Both the position numbers and the translations under genes were made by a program. 64,000 nucleotides of DNA, from assembly GCF_014384785.1 (NCBI RefSeq), contig NZ_JACRSU010000003.1, forward strand, positions 1 to 64,000, written 5' to 3'. Of this stretch, positions 47,001 through 53,873 are shown in pieces; positions within the stretch are counted from its first letter, which is position 1, and the number at the start of each line of letters is the position of its first letter. The notes beneath the pieces were generated by a model, which ran no database searches, was not told the origin of the DNA, and saw only the letters and a list, made by a program, of their open reading frames with translations. Origin of the DNA: Congzhengia minquanensis. GTDB lineage: Bacteria; Bacillota; Clostridia; UBA1381; UBA9506.

Positions 47001-47222
47001 GTCTGGATCGGCACAATACTCTTTTTTCAGGCGAAAAAGCCCATCCTCCGCAGAAATCAGCTTTTCCTTCAGCTCGCCGCGCCAGGCGGCATGGGTAAAG
47101 TCCCCCGTGCCCAAAAGGCCTATGCCCTTGCGCCGCGCCCAAAAGTCTAACTGTTCGGGCGTGCAGTCCCGGCTGGTGGCCCGCGAATATTTAGAATGAA
47201 TATGCAAATCAGCAATGATCAT
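44001..47222 (-). CDS. Endonuclease Q-like PHP domain fused to UvrD-type helicase
   Basis: 1073 residues. Residues 1-~415 look like the PHP-type endonuclease Q/TIGR00375 family: ADLHIHSKYS (metal His), GTGDFTHA, LSGEISSIYK, SNSDAHSPAKLG, and a zinc-binding CNLC...CPVC (~275-300). After a ~45-residue linker comes an SF1A helicase: AGPGTGKTKT (Walker A, ~480), DEFQDINPVQ (~653), GDTDQAIYGFRGSD, TLHGSKGLEFPVVFLCG and YVGMTRA (~1023). The last residues, QMSLF, match the bacterial sliding-clamp motif. EndoQ nicks 5' of deaminated bases, so this is a plausible one-piece repair machine. Confidence 0.85.
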   Translation of the reverse strand: MIIADLHIHSKYSRATSRDCTPEQLDFWARRKGIGLLGTGDFTHAAWRGELKEKLISAEDGLFRLKKEYCADPDNFSEDNAPRFVLSGEISSIYKKNGRVRKVHNVILLPGFEAADLLSAKLALIGNIHSDGRPILGLDSRDLLELTLDVCPEAIFIPAHIWTPHFSLFGAFSGFDTIEECFEDLTPHIHALETGLSADPVMCRRLSALDRYTLVSNSDAHSPAKLGREANLLDIDRSYTGLYNAIQTREGFLGTVEFFPEEGKYHLDGHRNCNLCLTPDETLKYGGKCPVCGKKITIGVLNRVTQLADRPEDFVLPDMLPFESLVPLPEVIGASLSLSAASKKTAKLYEEMLQKIGPEFYILRQAPIEEIRAVGGVCVAEGIRRLRAGEVKRTPGFDGEYGKIRLLEDSEISLFSGQTMLTELSLLPDAAEIAKKKNPAPPAQSVQESSDTEAKQMKANDALNAEQEEAAASGAPVVLVSAGPGTGKTKTLVSRIVHLISQGVKPQEITAVTFTNKAAGEMRQRLEKQIGKRAAKQMTIGTFHAVCLGLLTDLGLSPAIIDRETALDLAKEAILEENAKIGPVDLLQEVSKRKNGVTAEGQLSDELFYAYCAQLEKNRVVDLDDLLLMVLKKWDAGEFLPKQKRRFAHLSVDEFQDINPVQYRLVQAWSQNAKGLFVIGDTDQAIYGFRGSDAKCFDRLREDFPDRKEITLMQNYRCAPKILNAAVSVITEGGKKERALAANRTGGAGVKLHAATSPLAEGIFVAKQINQMVGGIEMLDTDSAKQLDDAHRVRGFSDIAVLYRTHRQARILEKCFRQESIPYTVAGREDFLQDGCVRGILAFLRFLTEPENQNALAQALKLLFDCSAPVAKRCLAELEKKEVRGAENILAILKEEQTPLCSFALLAEKLLSLFSTESPSNFITHLAENLGKDTDENVKKLIHTAVMYDGISAFLQSVVLGEERDIQRASGTAYSSDAVTLSTLHGSKGLEFPVVFLCGVNDGTIPLEAASGAADIAEERRLFYVGMTRAMDELILSSFGKPSAFLADIPENFTEKAEQNTPAKPIGRQMSLF

Positions 47223-47254
47223 AATGTCAACTCCCCCATTGTAATGATATGTTT

Positions 47255-47283
47255 AGTATATCGCGTTTAAAATGGATTTGCAA
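47255..47283 (-). promoter_or_regulatory. Promoter of the EndoQ-helicase gene
   Basis: On the minus strand TTGCAA (47278-47283), 17 nt, TATACT (47255-47260). The -35 is shared with the opposing promoter. Confidence 0.75.
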
Positions 47284-47306
47284 TCCTAATTTTTGTGTGT
47301 TATACT
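47278..47306 (+). promoter_or_regulatory. Promoter of the DUF4038 gene
   Basis: TTGCAA (47278-47283, self-complementary), 17 nt, TATACT (47301-47306), 25 nt before the ATG at 47332. Confidence 0.75.
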
Positions 47307-47331
47307 AAAAAATAAAAAAGGGGGACGGAGA

Positions 47332-48612
47332 ATGAAAAAGTTAAAAGTTTACGGAACCGGGCAGTATCTTATGTGGGAGGACGAAAAACCATTTTTTTAC
47401 CTGGGAGATACGGTCTGGGAGCTGTTTCACAGGCTGACGCGGGAGGAGATGGTGGAATATTTCGCGGTTCGCGCAAAGCAGGGCTTTAACGCAGTTCAGG
47501 CGGTGGCCCTGGCAGAATTTGAGGGCGTCACTGTGCCAAACAAATATGGCAGACTTCCGCTGACGTTCACAAACGGCCTGCCAGACCCGGAAAAGCCCGA
47601 CACAGACGGGGAATACAGCTATTGGGACCATGTGGAGTATGCAATTGCGCTTGCTGCTGAAAAGAATATGTTCATTACCCTTCTTCCCACCTGGGGCGAC
47701 AAGTTTAACCGGCTTTGGGGAACAGGGCCGGAAATATTTACGCCGGAAAATGCGTATGCTTACGGAAAGTGGATTGCAAAACGGTTTCAAAAGCATTGGA
47801 ACATCATTTGGATGCTGGGCGGCGACCGGCCGCTGAGCACGCACCTGCACCGGATGGTGGTTGACGAAATGGGCAGGGGCATTGCAGAAACAGACCCAGA
47901 CCATTTAATCACGTTCCACCCCTGTGGCGCTGCGTCGTCTGTTGATGCGGTCAGCTCAAAATCTTATATCGATTTCCACACGGTGCAATCTGGTCACGGC
48001 TTTGAAGGGTATGAGAGCTTTTCTTTGCTCCGCAGAACAAAAGAGGCAGAGGGAAACAAGCCGTTTATGGACTCGGAGCCGCGGTATGAAGATCACCCAG
48101 CCTGCTTTAAAGCGGAATATGGCTGTTACTGGAGCACCCAGGACGTGCGGAACAACGCCTATTGGGACATGTGCGAGGGCGCCTGCGGCCACACCTATGG
48201 AAACCACTGTATTTGGGGATTTACCACAAAACCGGAACCTTATTTTCCCTTTGTGTGGCAAGAAGCCCTGCACCACGAGGGGGCGAACCAGATCAGGTTT
48301 TTAAAAGAGCTGCGCTTAAAACGGGATTTTTATTCTTTCCGTCCGGCGCCGGAGCTTGCGGAGGACGATGATGCCATCGGCGGGCACATTGCTGCCGGCA
48401 GGGGAGAAAAGTATGCTTATATCTATACGCCCCAGGGGCAGCCAATCCGGGCAAACTTAAATTTGATGGGCGGCAATATCATTCGTGCAAGCTGGTTTAA
48501 TCCGAGAACAGGGAAAGAAACATTTTATAAACTGTTCCCGCCCAAAACTGCGCTGTTTGCTGCTCCGACCCACGGGGAAGACTGGGTGCTGGTGTTGGAA
48601 ATTATGGAATAA
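47332..48612 (+). CDS. Apiosidase-like glycoside hydrolase (DUF4038)
   Basis: 426 residues from the ATG at 47332 (GGGGGACGGAG upstream). FFYLGDTVWELFHRLTREEMVEYFAVRAKQGFNAVQ is the DUF4038 opening; WNIIWMLGGDRP and MDSEPRYEDHP mark the barrel active-site strands; the C-terminal ~90 residues form the beta domain usually annotated collagen-binding-like. GH140 apiosidases of this fold release apiose from rhamnogalacturonan II. Intracellular here. Confidence 0.82.
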   Translation: MKKLKVYGTGQYLMWEDEKPFFYLGDTVWELFHRLTREEMVEYFAVRAKQGFNAVQAVALAEFEGVTVPNKYGRLPLTFTNGLPDPEKPDTDGEYSYWDHVEYAIALAAEKNMFITLLPTWGDKFNRLWGTGPEIFTPENAYAYGKWIAKRFQKHWNIIWMLGGDRPLSTHLHRMVVDEMGRGIAETDPDHLITFHPCGAASSVDAVSSKSYIDFHTVQSGHGFEGYESFSLLRRTKEAEGNKPFMDSEPRYEDHPACFKAEYGCYWSTQDVRNNAYWDMCEGACGHTYGNHCIWGFTTKPEPYFPFVWQEALHHEGANQIRFLKELRLKRDFYSFRPAPELAEDDDAIGGHIAAGRGEKYAYIYTPQGQPIRANLNLMGGNIIRASWFNPRTGKETFYKLFPPKTALFAAPTHGEDWVLVLEIME

Positions 48613-48634
48613 TGATAAATTGGAGGAGTTTAAC

Positions 48635-49168
48635 ATGAAACGGGAAATTAACGTTTTTAACCATGCAGCAGAAATTATGAACGCGGTCAAAAACGGTGTT
48701 TTAATCACCACAAAATCAGGGGACAAGGTTAATTCCATGACCATTTCCTGGGGGATGCTGGGCATAGAATGGAACAGGCCTGTTTTTATCACCTTTGTGC
48801 GGGAAAGCCGGTTTACAAAAGAAATGTTAGATGAAAGCATGAATTTCACGGTGAACATTCCTTTCGGCGAATTTGACAAAAGAATCGTGAGCTTTTGCGG
48901 CGCACATTCCGGCAGGGATGTTGACAAGGCAAAAGCACTGAATTTGACAATGCTCCCGTCAGACAGCATTCCGTCGCCCGCCGTAGCGGAACTGCCGCTT
49001 ACCTTAGAATGCAATGTGATATACCGCCAGATGCAGGATAAAAATGCAATACCCACATCTGTTAAAGCAGATTTTTATCCCGCAGGCGAAGACCGCCATG
49101 CGCACGATAATCAGGATTTCCACATTGCATATTATGGCGAAATTGTAAAGGCATATATCATAGAATAA
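48635..49168 (+). CDS. Flavin reductase-family protein
   Basis: 177 residues. NGVLITTKSGDKVNSMTISWGMLGIEWNRPVFITFVRESRFTKEML is the FMN-binding split-barrel pattern of the flavin reductase/NADH:FMN oxidoreductase family. GGAGGAG precedes the ATG. 22 nt after the DUF4038 gene, so probably co-transcribed, although no functional link is clear. Confidence 0.85.
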   Translation: MKREINVFNHAAEIMNAVKNGVLITTKSGDKVNSMTISWGMLGIEWNRPVFITFVRESRFTKEMLDESMNFTVNIPFGEFDKRIVSFCGAHSGRDVDKAKALNLTMLPSDSIPSPAVAELPLTLECNVIYRQMQDKNAIPTSVKADFYPAGEDRHAHDNQDFHIAYYGEIVKAYIIE

Positions 49169-49185
49169 ATGATTAATACAGACAT

Positions 49186-49217
49186 AAAAAAGGGACGCAT
49201 TATGCGTCCCTTTTTTG
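49186..49217 (+). terminator. Terminator abutting the element's left end
   Basis: AAAAAAGGGACGCA/TGCGTCCCTTTTTT. It ends at the left attachment core. Before integration it would have been the tRNA-Arg terminator on the minus strand. Confidence 0.85.
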
Positions 49218-49260
49218 GCGCGCCATGAGAGATTCGAACTCCCGACCTTTTGGTTCGTAG
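49212..49260. repeat. attL core (tRNA-Arg 3' fragment)
   Basis: Identical over 49 bp to 59003-59051; the sequences diverge immediately on both sides. It lacks the 5' half of the tRNA. Confidence 0.92.
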
Positions 49261-49366
49261 TTGAGTTTCGTTCTTTTTGTAACGTGTAGTAATATCTTGA
49301 AAACCGCTATATTATCGCATTTTTGCAAAATGGTATTTATTAACATATTGCTGTTTATGGCGATTT

Positions 49367-49388
49367 TAAGTAGCAAATAAGTAGCAAA
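49367..49388. repeat. Left integrase arm repeat
   Basis: A 22-bp sequence, itself two copies of TAAGTAGCAAA, identical and in the same orientation to 58915-58936 near the other end. Position and form fit arm-type binding sites of tyrosine integrases. Confidence 0.75.
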
Positions 49389-49430
49389 ATTTAGCCCAAA
49401 AAAGGAGCTGCGAAAGCTCCGATTTTTGAA

Positions 49431-49625
49431 TTAAAACCCTCTATAGTCCCGGTTTAAATATCTATGTATTGCTTTTGCTGTTTGAGAAGCTGTTTTAGGC
49501 GCAAAACCTACCTTGTACATCTTTTTAAAATCAATAGCGGGAAATTTATCTACATTGAGGCCGACAATATTTAACGTGCCTTTTAAGCTTTTATTTACTT
49601 CCTGTATCCATGTTCTATAAGTCAT
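49431..49625 (-). CDS. Small element protein, unknown
   Basis: 64 residues (MTYRTWIQEVNKSLKG...), ATG at 49625 after AAAGGATTG. It has basic patches and no recognised domain. Last gene of a minus-strand set of small phage-type ORFs, 25 nt from the 25-residue ORF. Confidence 0.55.
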   Translation of the reverse strand: MTYRTWIQEVNKSLKGTLNIVGLNVDKFPAIDFKKMYKVGFAPKTASQTAKAIHRYLNRDYRGF

Positions 49626-49650
49626 TATAATTTCAATCCTTTCTATTTTG

Positions 49651-49728
49651 TTACTGCAATACATACACAGTCCAACAAATCGCAGCCATAACGACCATGC
49701 AAAACGTTCCGAAATCAAACTTATTCAT
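49651..49728 (-). CDS. 25-residue hydrophobic peptide
   Basis: The ATG at 49728 overlaps the upstream stop as ATGA, with AAAGGACG at ribosome-binding distance. MNKFDFGTFCMVVMAAICWT and a short tail form one probable membrane helix. Coupled translation suggests it is real; function unknown. Confidence 0.5.
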   Translation of the reverse strand: MNKFDFGTFCMVVMAAICWTVYVLQ

Positions 49729-50105
49729 GCTACTTCGTCCTTTCCGTCCAAACCCTCTAAATATTTGCCGATTGCTTCGACTTCAGAACCTTCTGCTTTA
49801 CTGAGTGAGGGGGCGTTCGCGTCAGAAGCTTCCGCTATCTCCTTGGGACTGCCGAGTATCTCTTTAAGCGACATGGCAAGTTCAATCCCCTGCGCAATTC
49901 CGCACTGGTGAGCGCTGAATGCTAAATCAAGGGCCATACTTTCCAATGCGAATAATGCCTCTTTGAGTTCCGGGCCAACCGTTTTAGATATTTCCGACAC
50001 AGAACCCTTGAATAATGCTTCCAGCTTCTTTTTGCGTGTAGTTTCATAGAGTTCCATATTATCAGCGTAAACAATGCTGTCATATATTTTTGTTGTGGTT
50101 TTCAT
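49725..50105 (-). CDS. Element protein, unknown, helical
   Basis: 126 residues, mostly helical (VSEISKTVGPELKEALFALESMALDLAFSAHQCGIAQGIELAMSLKEIL) with an acidic tail. No recognised family. Start overlaps the upstream stop (TAATG), giving a coupled three-gene string. Confidence 0.6.
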   Translation of the reverse strand: MKTTTKIYDSIVYADNMELYETTRKKKLEALFKGSVSEISKTVGPELKEALFALESMALDLAFSAHQCGIAQGIELAMSLKEILGSPKEIAEASDANAPSLSKAEGSEVEAIGKYLEGLDGKDEVA

Positions 50106-50362
50106 TATCTTTCGTCCTTTCTATGTTTTTTCAGTTCTTCAAGGTCTTTTGCTCGCGATAGCGCCGTTAATGTATAGTCGCCTACAATATCACATAAAAC
50201 TTTTGCATGGCGAAAATCTAATACTATGCCGTCACGCTGTGTTTTGGGGTCAAGTGCGAAAAATTCATCCAGTTGCCCATAAATAAACAAGGCCTTTTTC
50301 AAATCTTCATTAATATCGCATATTGTGTCAATCGTTCTTGCCGTTATTACATTGTCTGTCAT
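50105..50362 (-). CDS. Element protein, unknown
   Basis: 85 residues; ATG preceded by AAAGGAG. No recognised motif; an acidic N-terminal half is followed by a charged C-terminus (LEELKKHRKDER). First gene of the coupled string. An inverted repeat TTACAAA/TTTGTAA at ~50465-50486 lies upstream. Confidence 0.6.
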   Translation of the reverse strand: MTDNVITARTIDTICDINEDLKKALFIYGQLDEFFALDPKTQRDGIVLDFRHAKVLCDIVGDYTLTALSRAKDLEELKKHRKDER

Positions 50363-50494
50363 TTTTTATTCTCCTTTCGTTAATTTATTCTTGACAATTT
50401 CGGACGGCTACCGTATAATTAAATTGTAACCATCCTTTCAACTGATGGGTGTTACACTGCCTTTACAAATCGTGACTTTGTAAGGGCTTTTTCT

Positions 50495-50770
50495 TTACGC
50501 GATTGTGAATCGTGTTGTGATGTTGTCCTTTACAAATGCAGAGTATAAATCCTTGTGTGCTTCCTTAAATGCCTTTGTGTCGAACCGGCTTGATTTTACC
50601 GTTTTATAGCGGATTTTATATTCACCGGTTATAATTTCATCTGTCCCCCTTTCTGACATTTCAGCCTTGATTTTGTCCTTGATAGCTTCCATTTCAGCTG
50701 CTATTTCCTCGGACATACGTTGCAGTTCCTTAAAATCTTTAATGTTCTTTTCAATGTTCATTGTTGACAT
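50495..50770 (-). CDS. Small phage-type protein
   Basis: 91 residues, ATG at 50770 with GGAGG 9 nt upstream. A coiled-coil N-terminus (IEKNIKDFKELQRMSEEIAA) leads to GEYKIRYKTVKSSRFDTKAFKEAH...FTIA, a pattern seen in small proteins of clostridial phages near recombination genes. Function unknown. Confidence 0.65.
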   Translation of the reverse strand: MSTMNIEKNIKDFKELQRMSEEIAAEMEAIKDKIKAEMSERGTDEIITGEYKIRYKTVKSSRFDTKAFKEAHKDLYSAFVKDNITTRFTIA

Positions 50771-51003
50771 TGTAGTCAACCTCCTTTTAAATTAATTTTG
50801 TTGTTCTCCTTGTCTGTGATTACATTATAACATCTAACGTTAGATATGTCAATTGGTAAATATGCATAATCTTACGGTAGATATTTTGTGCAATCTTACG
50901 GTAGATTTTTGTTGAGAAACATGTTATAATTATATTAAATATGGTAAAGCAAAAACTTTGGATTTAAACGCCGCTAATATTAATAAAATAGGAGATGATT
51001 ATA

Positions 51004-51183
51004 ATGATTAAAAATTCAACGGATTACAAAAGAAAATTTAATGCCGAAAAATATGATAGATTGGAAATAACTGTCCCCAAAGGCAAAAAGGCTGTAATAA
51101 AAGACTTTGCAGAAAAGCAGAATAAGTCTGTGAATGGATTTGTTAATGAGGCGATAGACGAAAAAATGGAACGGGATAATTAA
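51004..51183 (+). CDS. Ribbon-helix-helix (Arc/CopG-like) protein
   Basis: 59 residues from the ATG at 51004 (GGAG 11 nt upstream; an in-frame ATG at 50995 touches that site). YDRLEITVPKGKKAVIKDFAEKQNKSVNGFVNEAID is the strand-helix-helix DNA-binding fold. It lies 51 nt before the fic gene and may be its regulator or antitoxin partner. Confidence 0.7.
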   Translation: MIKNSTDYKRKFNAEKYDRLEITVPKGKKAVIKDFAEKQNKSVNGFVNEAIDEKMERDN

Positions 51184-51234
51184 TGGACGAACTTCGTTAT
51201 GTAAAAGTTCTCATACTCGAAAGGAAATGATGGC

Positions 51235-52008
51235 ATGGATTTAGCTATACTGAAACAGAAAAAGGAATTTGTAAATGCAAATATGCATACACTCTCGCAG
51301 GCGGCGCAGGAAAACTATGCTACAGCTTTTGACATAGAATATACGCACAATTCAACCGCTATTGAAGGGAACACCCTTACGTTAATGGAAACCAAACTGC
51401 TGATTGAAGATAAATTGTCGGTTGGCGGTAAAGATTTAAGAGAAATTTATGAAGTAGTCAACCATAATAAGGCTTTTTCATACATTTCAAAAAAGGTTTT
51501 GAAAAAAGACCCTCTTGATGAGAAAATAATTAAAGATATACATGCTTTGCTTATGGAAAATATCATAGTAGGCGGCGTTTACAGAAACGTTGAGGTATAT
51601 ATCAGCGGTGCGCAGCACACACCGCCGGCGCCGCTTGAAATGTACGGACAAATTAAAAACTTTTATATGGATTTGGCGCAAAAAAAAGATATTGAACCGA
51701 TTGAACTTGCCGCGTGGACACATGCAGAGTTTGTTAAAATTCATCCTTTTATCGACGGCAACGGGCGCACGTCAAGACTGATTATGAATTATCAGCTTAT
51801 GTCCGGCGGCTATTTGCCTGTGTCTATTCCAAAAGAGGAACGTCTTAAGTATTTTGAGTGCTTAGAAAGTTATGCTTTAAAAGGCGATTTAAACATGTTT
51901 ATCTCTTTGATAGCGGAACTTGAAGAAAAAAGACTTGATACTTACATCGAAGCCATTAAAAACAGCACCGGAATAGATTTTTGTGTAAATTCACAACTGA
52001 ACACATAA
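51235..52008 (+). CDS. Fic-domain AMP-transferase-like protein
   Basis: 257 residues. HPFIDGNGRTSR (~170) is the complete Fic active-site motif, so the protein should be catalytically competent. STAIEGN (~39-45) matches the N-terminal inhibitory (S/T)xxxE(G/N) motif of class II Fic proteins, which blocks ATP gamma-phosphate placement until relieved. It transfers AMP (or another nucleotide part) to a protein target. AAAGGAAATG precedes the ATG. Confidence 0.88.
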   Translation: MDLAILKQKKEFVNANMHTLSQAAQENYATAFDIEYTHNSTAIEGNTLTLMETKLLIEDKLSVGGKDLREIYEVVNHNKAFSYISKKVLKKDPLDEKIIKDIHALLMENIIVGGVYRNVEVYISGAQHTPPAPLEMYGQIKNFYMDLAQKKDIEPIELAAWTHAEFVKIHPFIDGNGRTSRLIMNYQLMSGGYLPVSIPKEERLKYFECLESYALKGDLNMFISLIAELEEKRLDTYIEAIKNSTGIDFCVNSQLNT

Positions 52009-52120
52009 AAAAACAAATTCAAAGCGACTTTTGCTAATGAGGTTTTGGCGAGGTTCCTGTTGAGGTTTGTTAAGGTTGTCTTTATTTTTAGTTTTTCGCG
52101 ATAATAGATTTAGATGGCTA

Positions 52121-52149
52121 TTGACAAATGGTACTAAATATGGTACTAT
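52121..52149 (+). promoter_or_regulatory. hicAB promoter with repeated operator
   Basis: TTGACA (52121-52126), 17 nt, TACTAT (52144-52149). ATGGTACTA occurs twice (52128-52136 and 52140-52148, 12-bp period) inside the spacer and -10, a likely HicB binding site. Confidence 0.7.
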
Positions 52150-52171
52150 AAATGTGTAAGGCGGTGAGAGA

Positions 52172-52393
52172 ATGGCGACAGTGGAGAAAATCATTGAAAA
52201 AATGAAGCGACAGCCAAACGGCATCAGGGTATCGGAATTGGACAGGGTGCTGAACGCTTACGGGTACCGGTTAGACCGTCAAAAAGGCTCTCACAGACAA
52301 TATATCAATCAAATAGGTGATGTAATAACAATTAAGGACGAAACGCCATTAAAGGCCGTATATGTCAAAGACGTTTTGCGTAGAATAGAATAG
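52172..52393 (+). CDS. hicA: HicA-type toxin
   Basis: 73 residues of the double-stranded-RNA-binding-like HicA mRNA interferase family: a compact fold with KGSHRQY carrying the catalytic His. 12 nt before hicB. The toxin cleaves mRNA when HicB is lost. Confidence 0.85.
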   Translation: MATVEKIIEKMKRQPNGIRVSELDRVLNAYGYRLDRQKGSHRQYINQIGDVITIKDETPLKAVYVKDVLRRIE

Positions 52394-52405
52394 GAGCGTG
52401 ATTTT

Positions 52406-52750
52406 ATGACCGTAAAAGACTATTTAGAGTTGCCATACAATATCGTTATCAAAAAAATAAAAGATGAAAGCGGAACATATTACCATGCTGCCGTTCTGGA
52501 GCTTGACGGCTGTCAAAGCACCGGAGATACTTATGGCGAAGCATACAGCGGTATTTTAGAGGCTATGGAGGGTTATATTGAAACAAAGCTCGAAAATGGT
52601 TTTGATGTACCTGTGCCATTAGATACGGATAAATATAGCGGTAAGTTTGTCGTGCGAATGCCGAAGTCGCTCCATCAACGTTTAGCCATGGAGGCATCTC
52701 AAGAGGGTGTGTCTTTGAACCAGTATGCACTTTATAAACTCAGTCATTAA
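52406..52750 (+). CDS. hicB: HicB-type antitoxin
   Basis: 114 residues. The N-terminal half is the degenerate RNase-H-like HicB fold (AAVLELDGCQSTGDTYGEAYSGILEAMEGYI); the C-terminus (VRMPKSLHQRLAMEASQEGVSLNQYALYKLSH) is a ribbon-helix-helix DNA-binding domain. It neutralises HicA and represses the operon. Confidence 0.88.
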   Translation: MTVKDYLELPYNIVIKKIKDESGTYYHAAVLELDGCQSTGDTYGEAYSGILEAMEGYIETKLENGFDVPVPLDTDKYSGKFVVRMPKSLHQRLAMEASQEGVSLNQYALYKLSH

Positions 52751-52752
52751 TC

Positions 52753-52777
52753 AGAGCGCTTCGGCGCTCTTTTTTTG
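52753..52777 (+). terminator. hicAB terminator
   Basis: AGAGCGC-TTCG-GCGCTCT with a stable tetraloop, followed by TTTTTTT. Confidence 0.92.
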
Positions 52778-53046
52778 ACTTGATAACGATTCGTAATGGA
52801 GTTTGTCATCTGCAACAATTAAGAAATTAAATCTTAACAATTCCTAACATTTGAAAACACGCAAACATGATAATATATTACCGTGTTCAGGTTTTTTCAG
52901 GTTCTGTTCTCCGCTATATAGCGGTCTGTATAGTTTTTTATAAGTCCGCAAAATATGTCCGGGGAGTTTACAATATTATATTGATTTCTCAAACATTTAA
53001 AACATGTCAAAATGTTGTATATTTTAAGGCTTTGAACATAGAAATG

Positions 53047-53367
53047 GGGGTACTGTTTCGGTGTGTAGAGATTTTAGAGGCCCTAAAAGGGTGACTGACT
53101 GTAAAAAGTAATCCGGAGATTTCGGAGGCCCTAAAAAGAAAAGTATTGCGAGATTTGCGAGGCCCTAAAAAGGGGTCGCAAAACTGGACGCCCTTGGTAA
53201 GGTTTTGGTAATGTGAAAAGCTGGCGTCGCATTTTGCTACTCCATCAAAAAGCATATTTTCGGTAATAACCAAATCGGTTAGCACTGAATACAGAAAAAG
53301 CCGAAGTCAAAGCGACTTCCGCTAATTAGATTTTGGTAAGGATGGGGTAACGAAACAGTACCCCATC
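53047..53367. repeat. Direct and inverted repeat cluster
   Basis: GAGATTTnnGAGGCCCTAAAA occurs three times (from 53068, 53116 and 53150). A 14-bp sequence (53047-53060) recurs inverted at 53351-53364, where GATGGGGTA/TACCCCATC (53341-53367) also forms a hairpin. A 29-bp stretch at 53308-53336 is a ~80% copy of 52020-52048. The 52778-53873 region otherwise holds no gene I can support. Confidence 0.7.
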
Positions 53368-53434
53368 AAAAGCGGACAAAACAATGGAGAGATAGTTCCT
53401 GATATAAGACACCGTTCTGTTCATGGTTTCACCT

Positions 53435-53665
53435 TCATTTTGTAAATATCTTTTTTTATTTACACTTTCAAAAACGGCTCAAACCCTTGCTACATAAGGC
53501 TTTGCGGGTTTTTATCTTTTGTAAACGTAAATAACTTTGCTTAAGAGTATATTTTTTCATTTTTGAAAGTCTATATATATTTACATATTTACACTTTAAG
53601 ATATTGTTAGTAATAATAAGGGTTTAGGCCGTAAATTACGGTGTAAATAAGTGTAAACAAGTATT
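53435..53665. repeat. TTTAC/GTAAA-rich AT region, possible element origin
   Basis: About nine GTAAA/TTTAC words in both orientations (e.g. TGTAAATA, TATTTACAC, GTGTAAATAAGTGTAAAC) in ~230 AT-rich bases. It lies in the gap next to the replication genes. Iteron-like or operator-like; no gene. Confidence 0.45.
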
Positions 53666-53873
53666 GTTTTTATGCAACCCATAGTTACATTAATACGGCA
53701 GCCCGTTTTTTGTAGACTTGGGGAAAATACTCGGAATAATGAATGCAACCCAATACCTGGGTTTTATAGCGGTCTATTTGCTCTGTTTTTAGTACTTATT
53801 TGCGTTTTTGCAGAAAACTAATAAGGTTTAGCATATCAAAGAAAAATCGAATATGGGCAAAAATAGAGCGGTT

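Noticed and set aside
50465..50486. Terminator between small element genes
   Set aside because: TTACAAA/TTTGTAA can pair, but the T-rich tail is on the strand opposite to the flanking genes.
53047..53172. CRISPR array
   Set aside because: Only three copies, unequal spacing (48 and 34 nt) and no cas genes nearby.
52867..53285. ORFs in the element's gene-free region (52867-53094 plus, 53007-53285 minus)
   Set aside because: They follow the direct repeats (repeated FRASxIS in translation) and lack ribosome binding sites.
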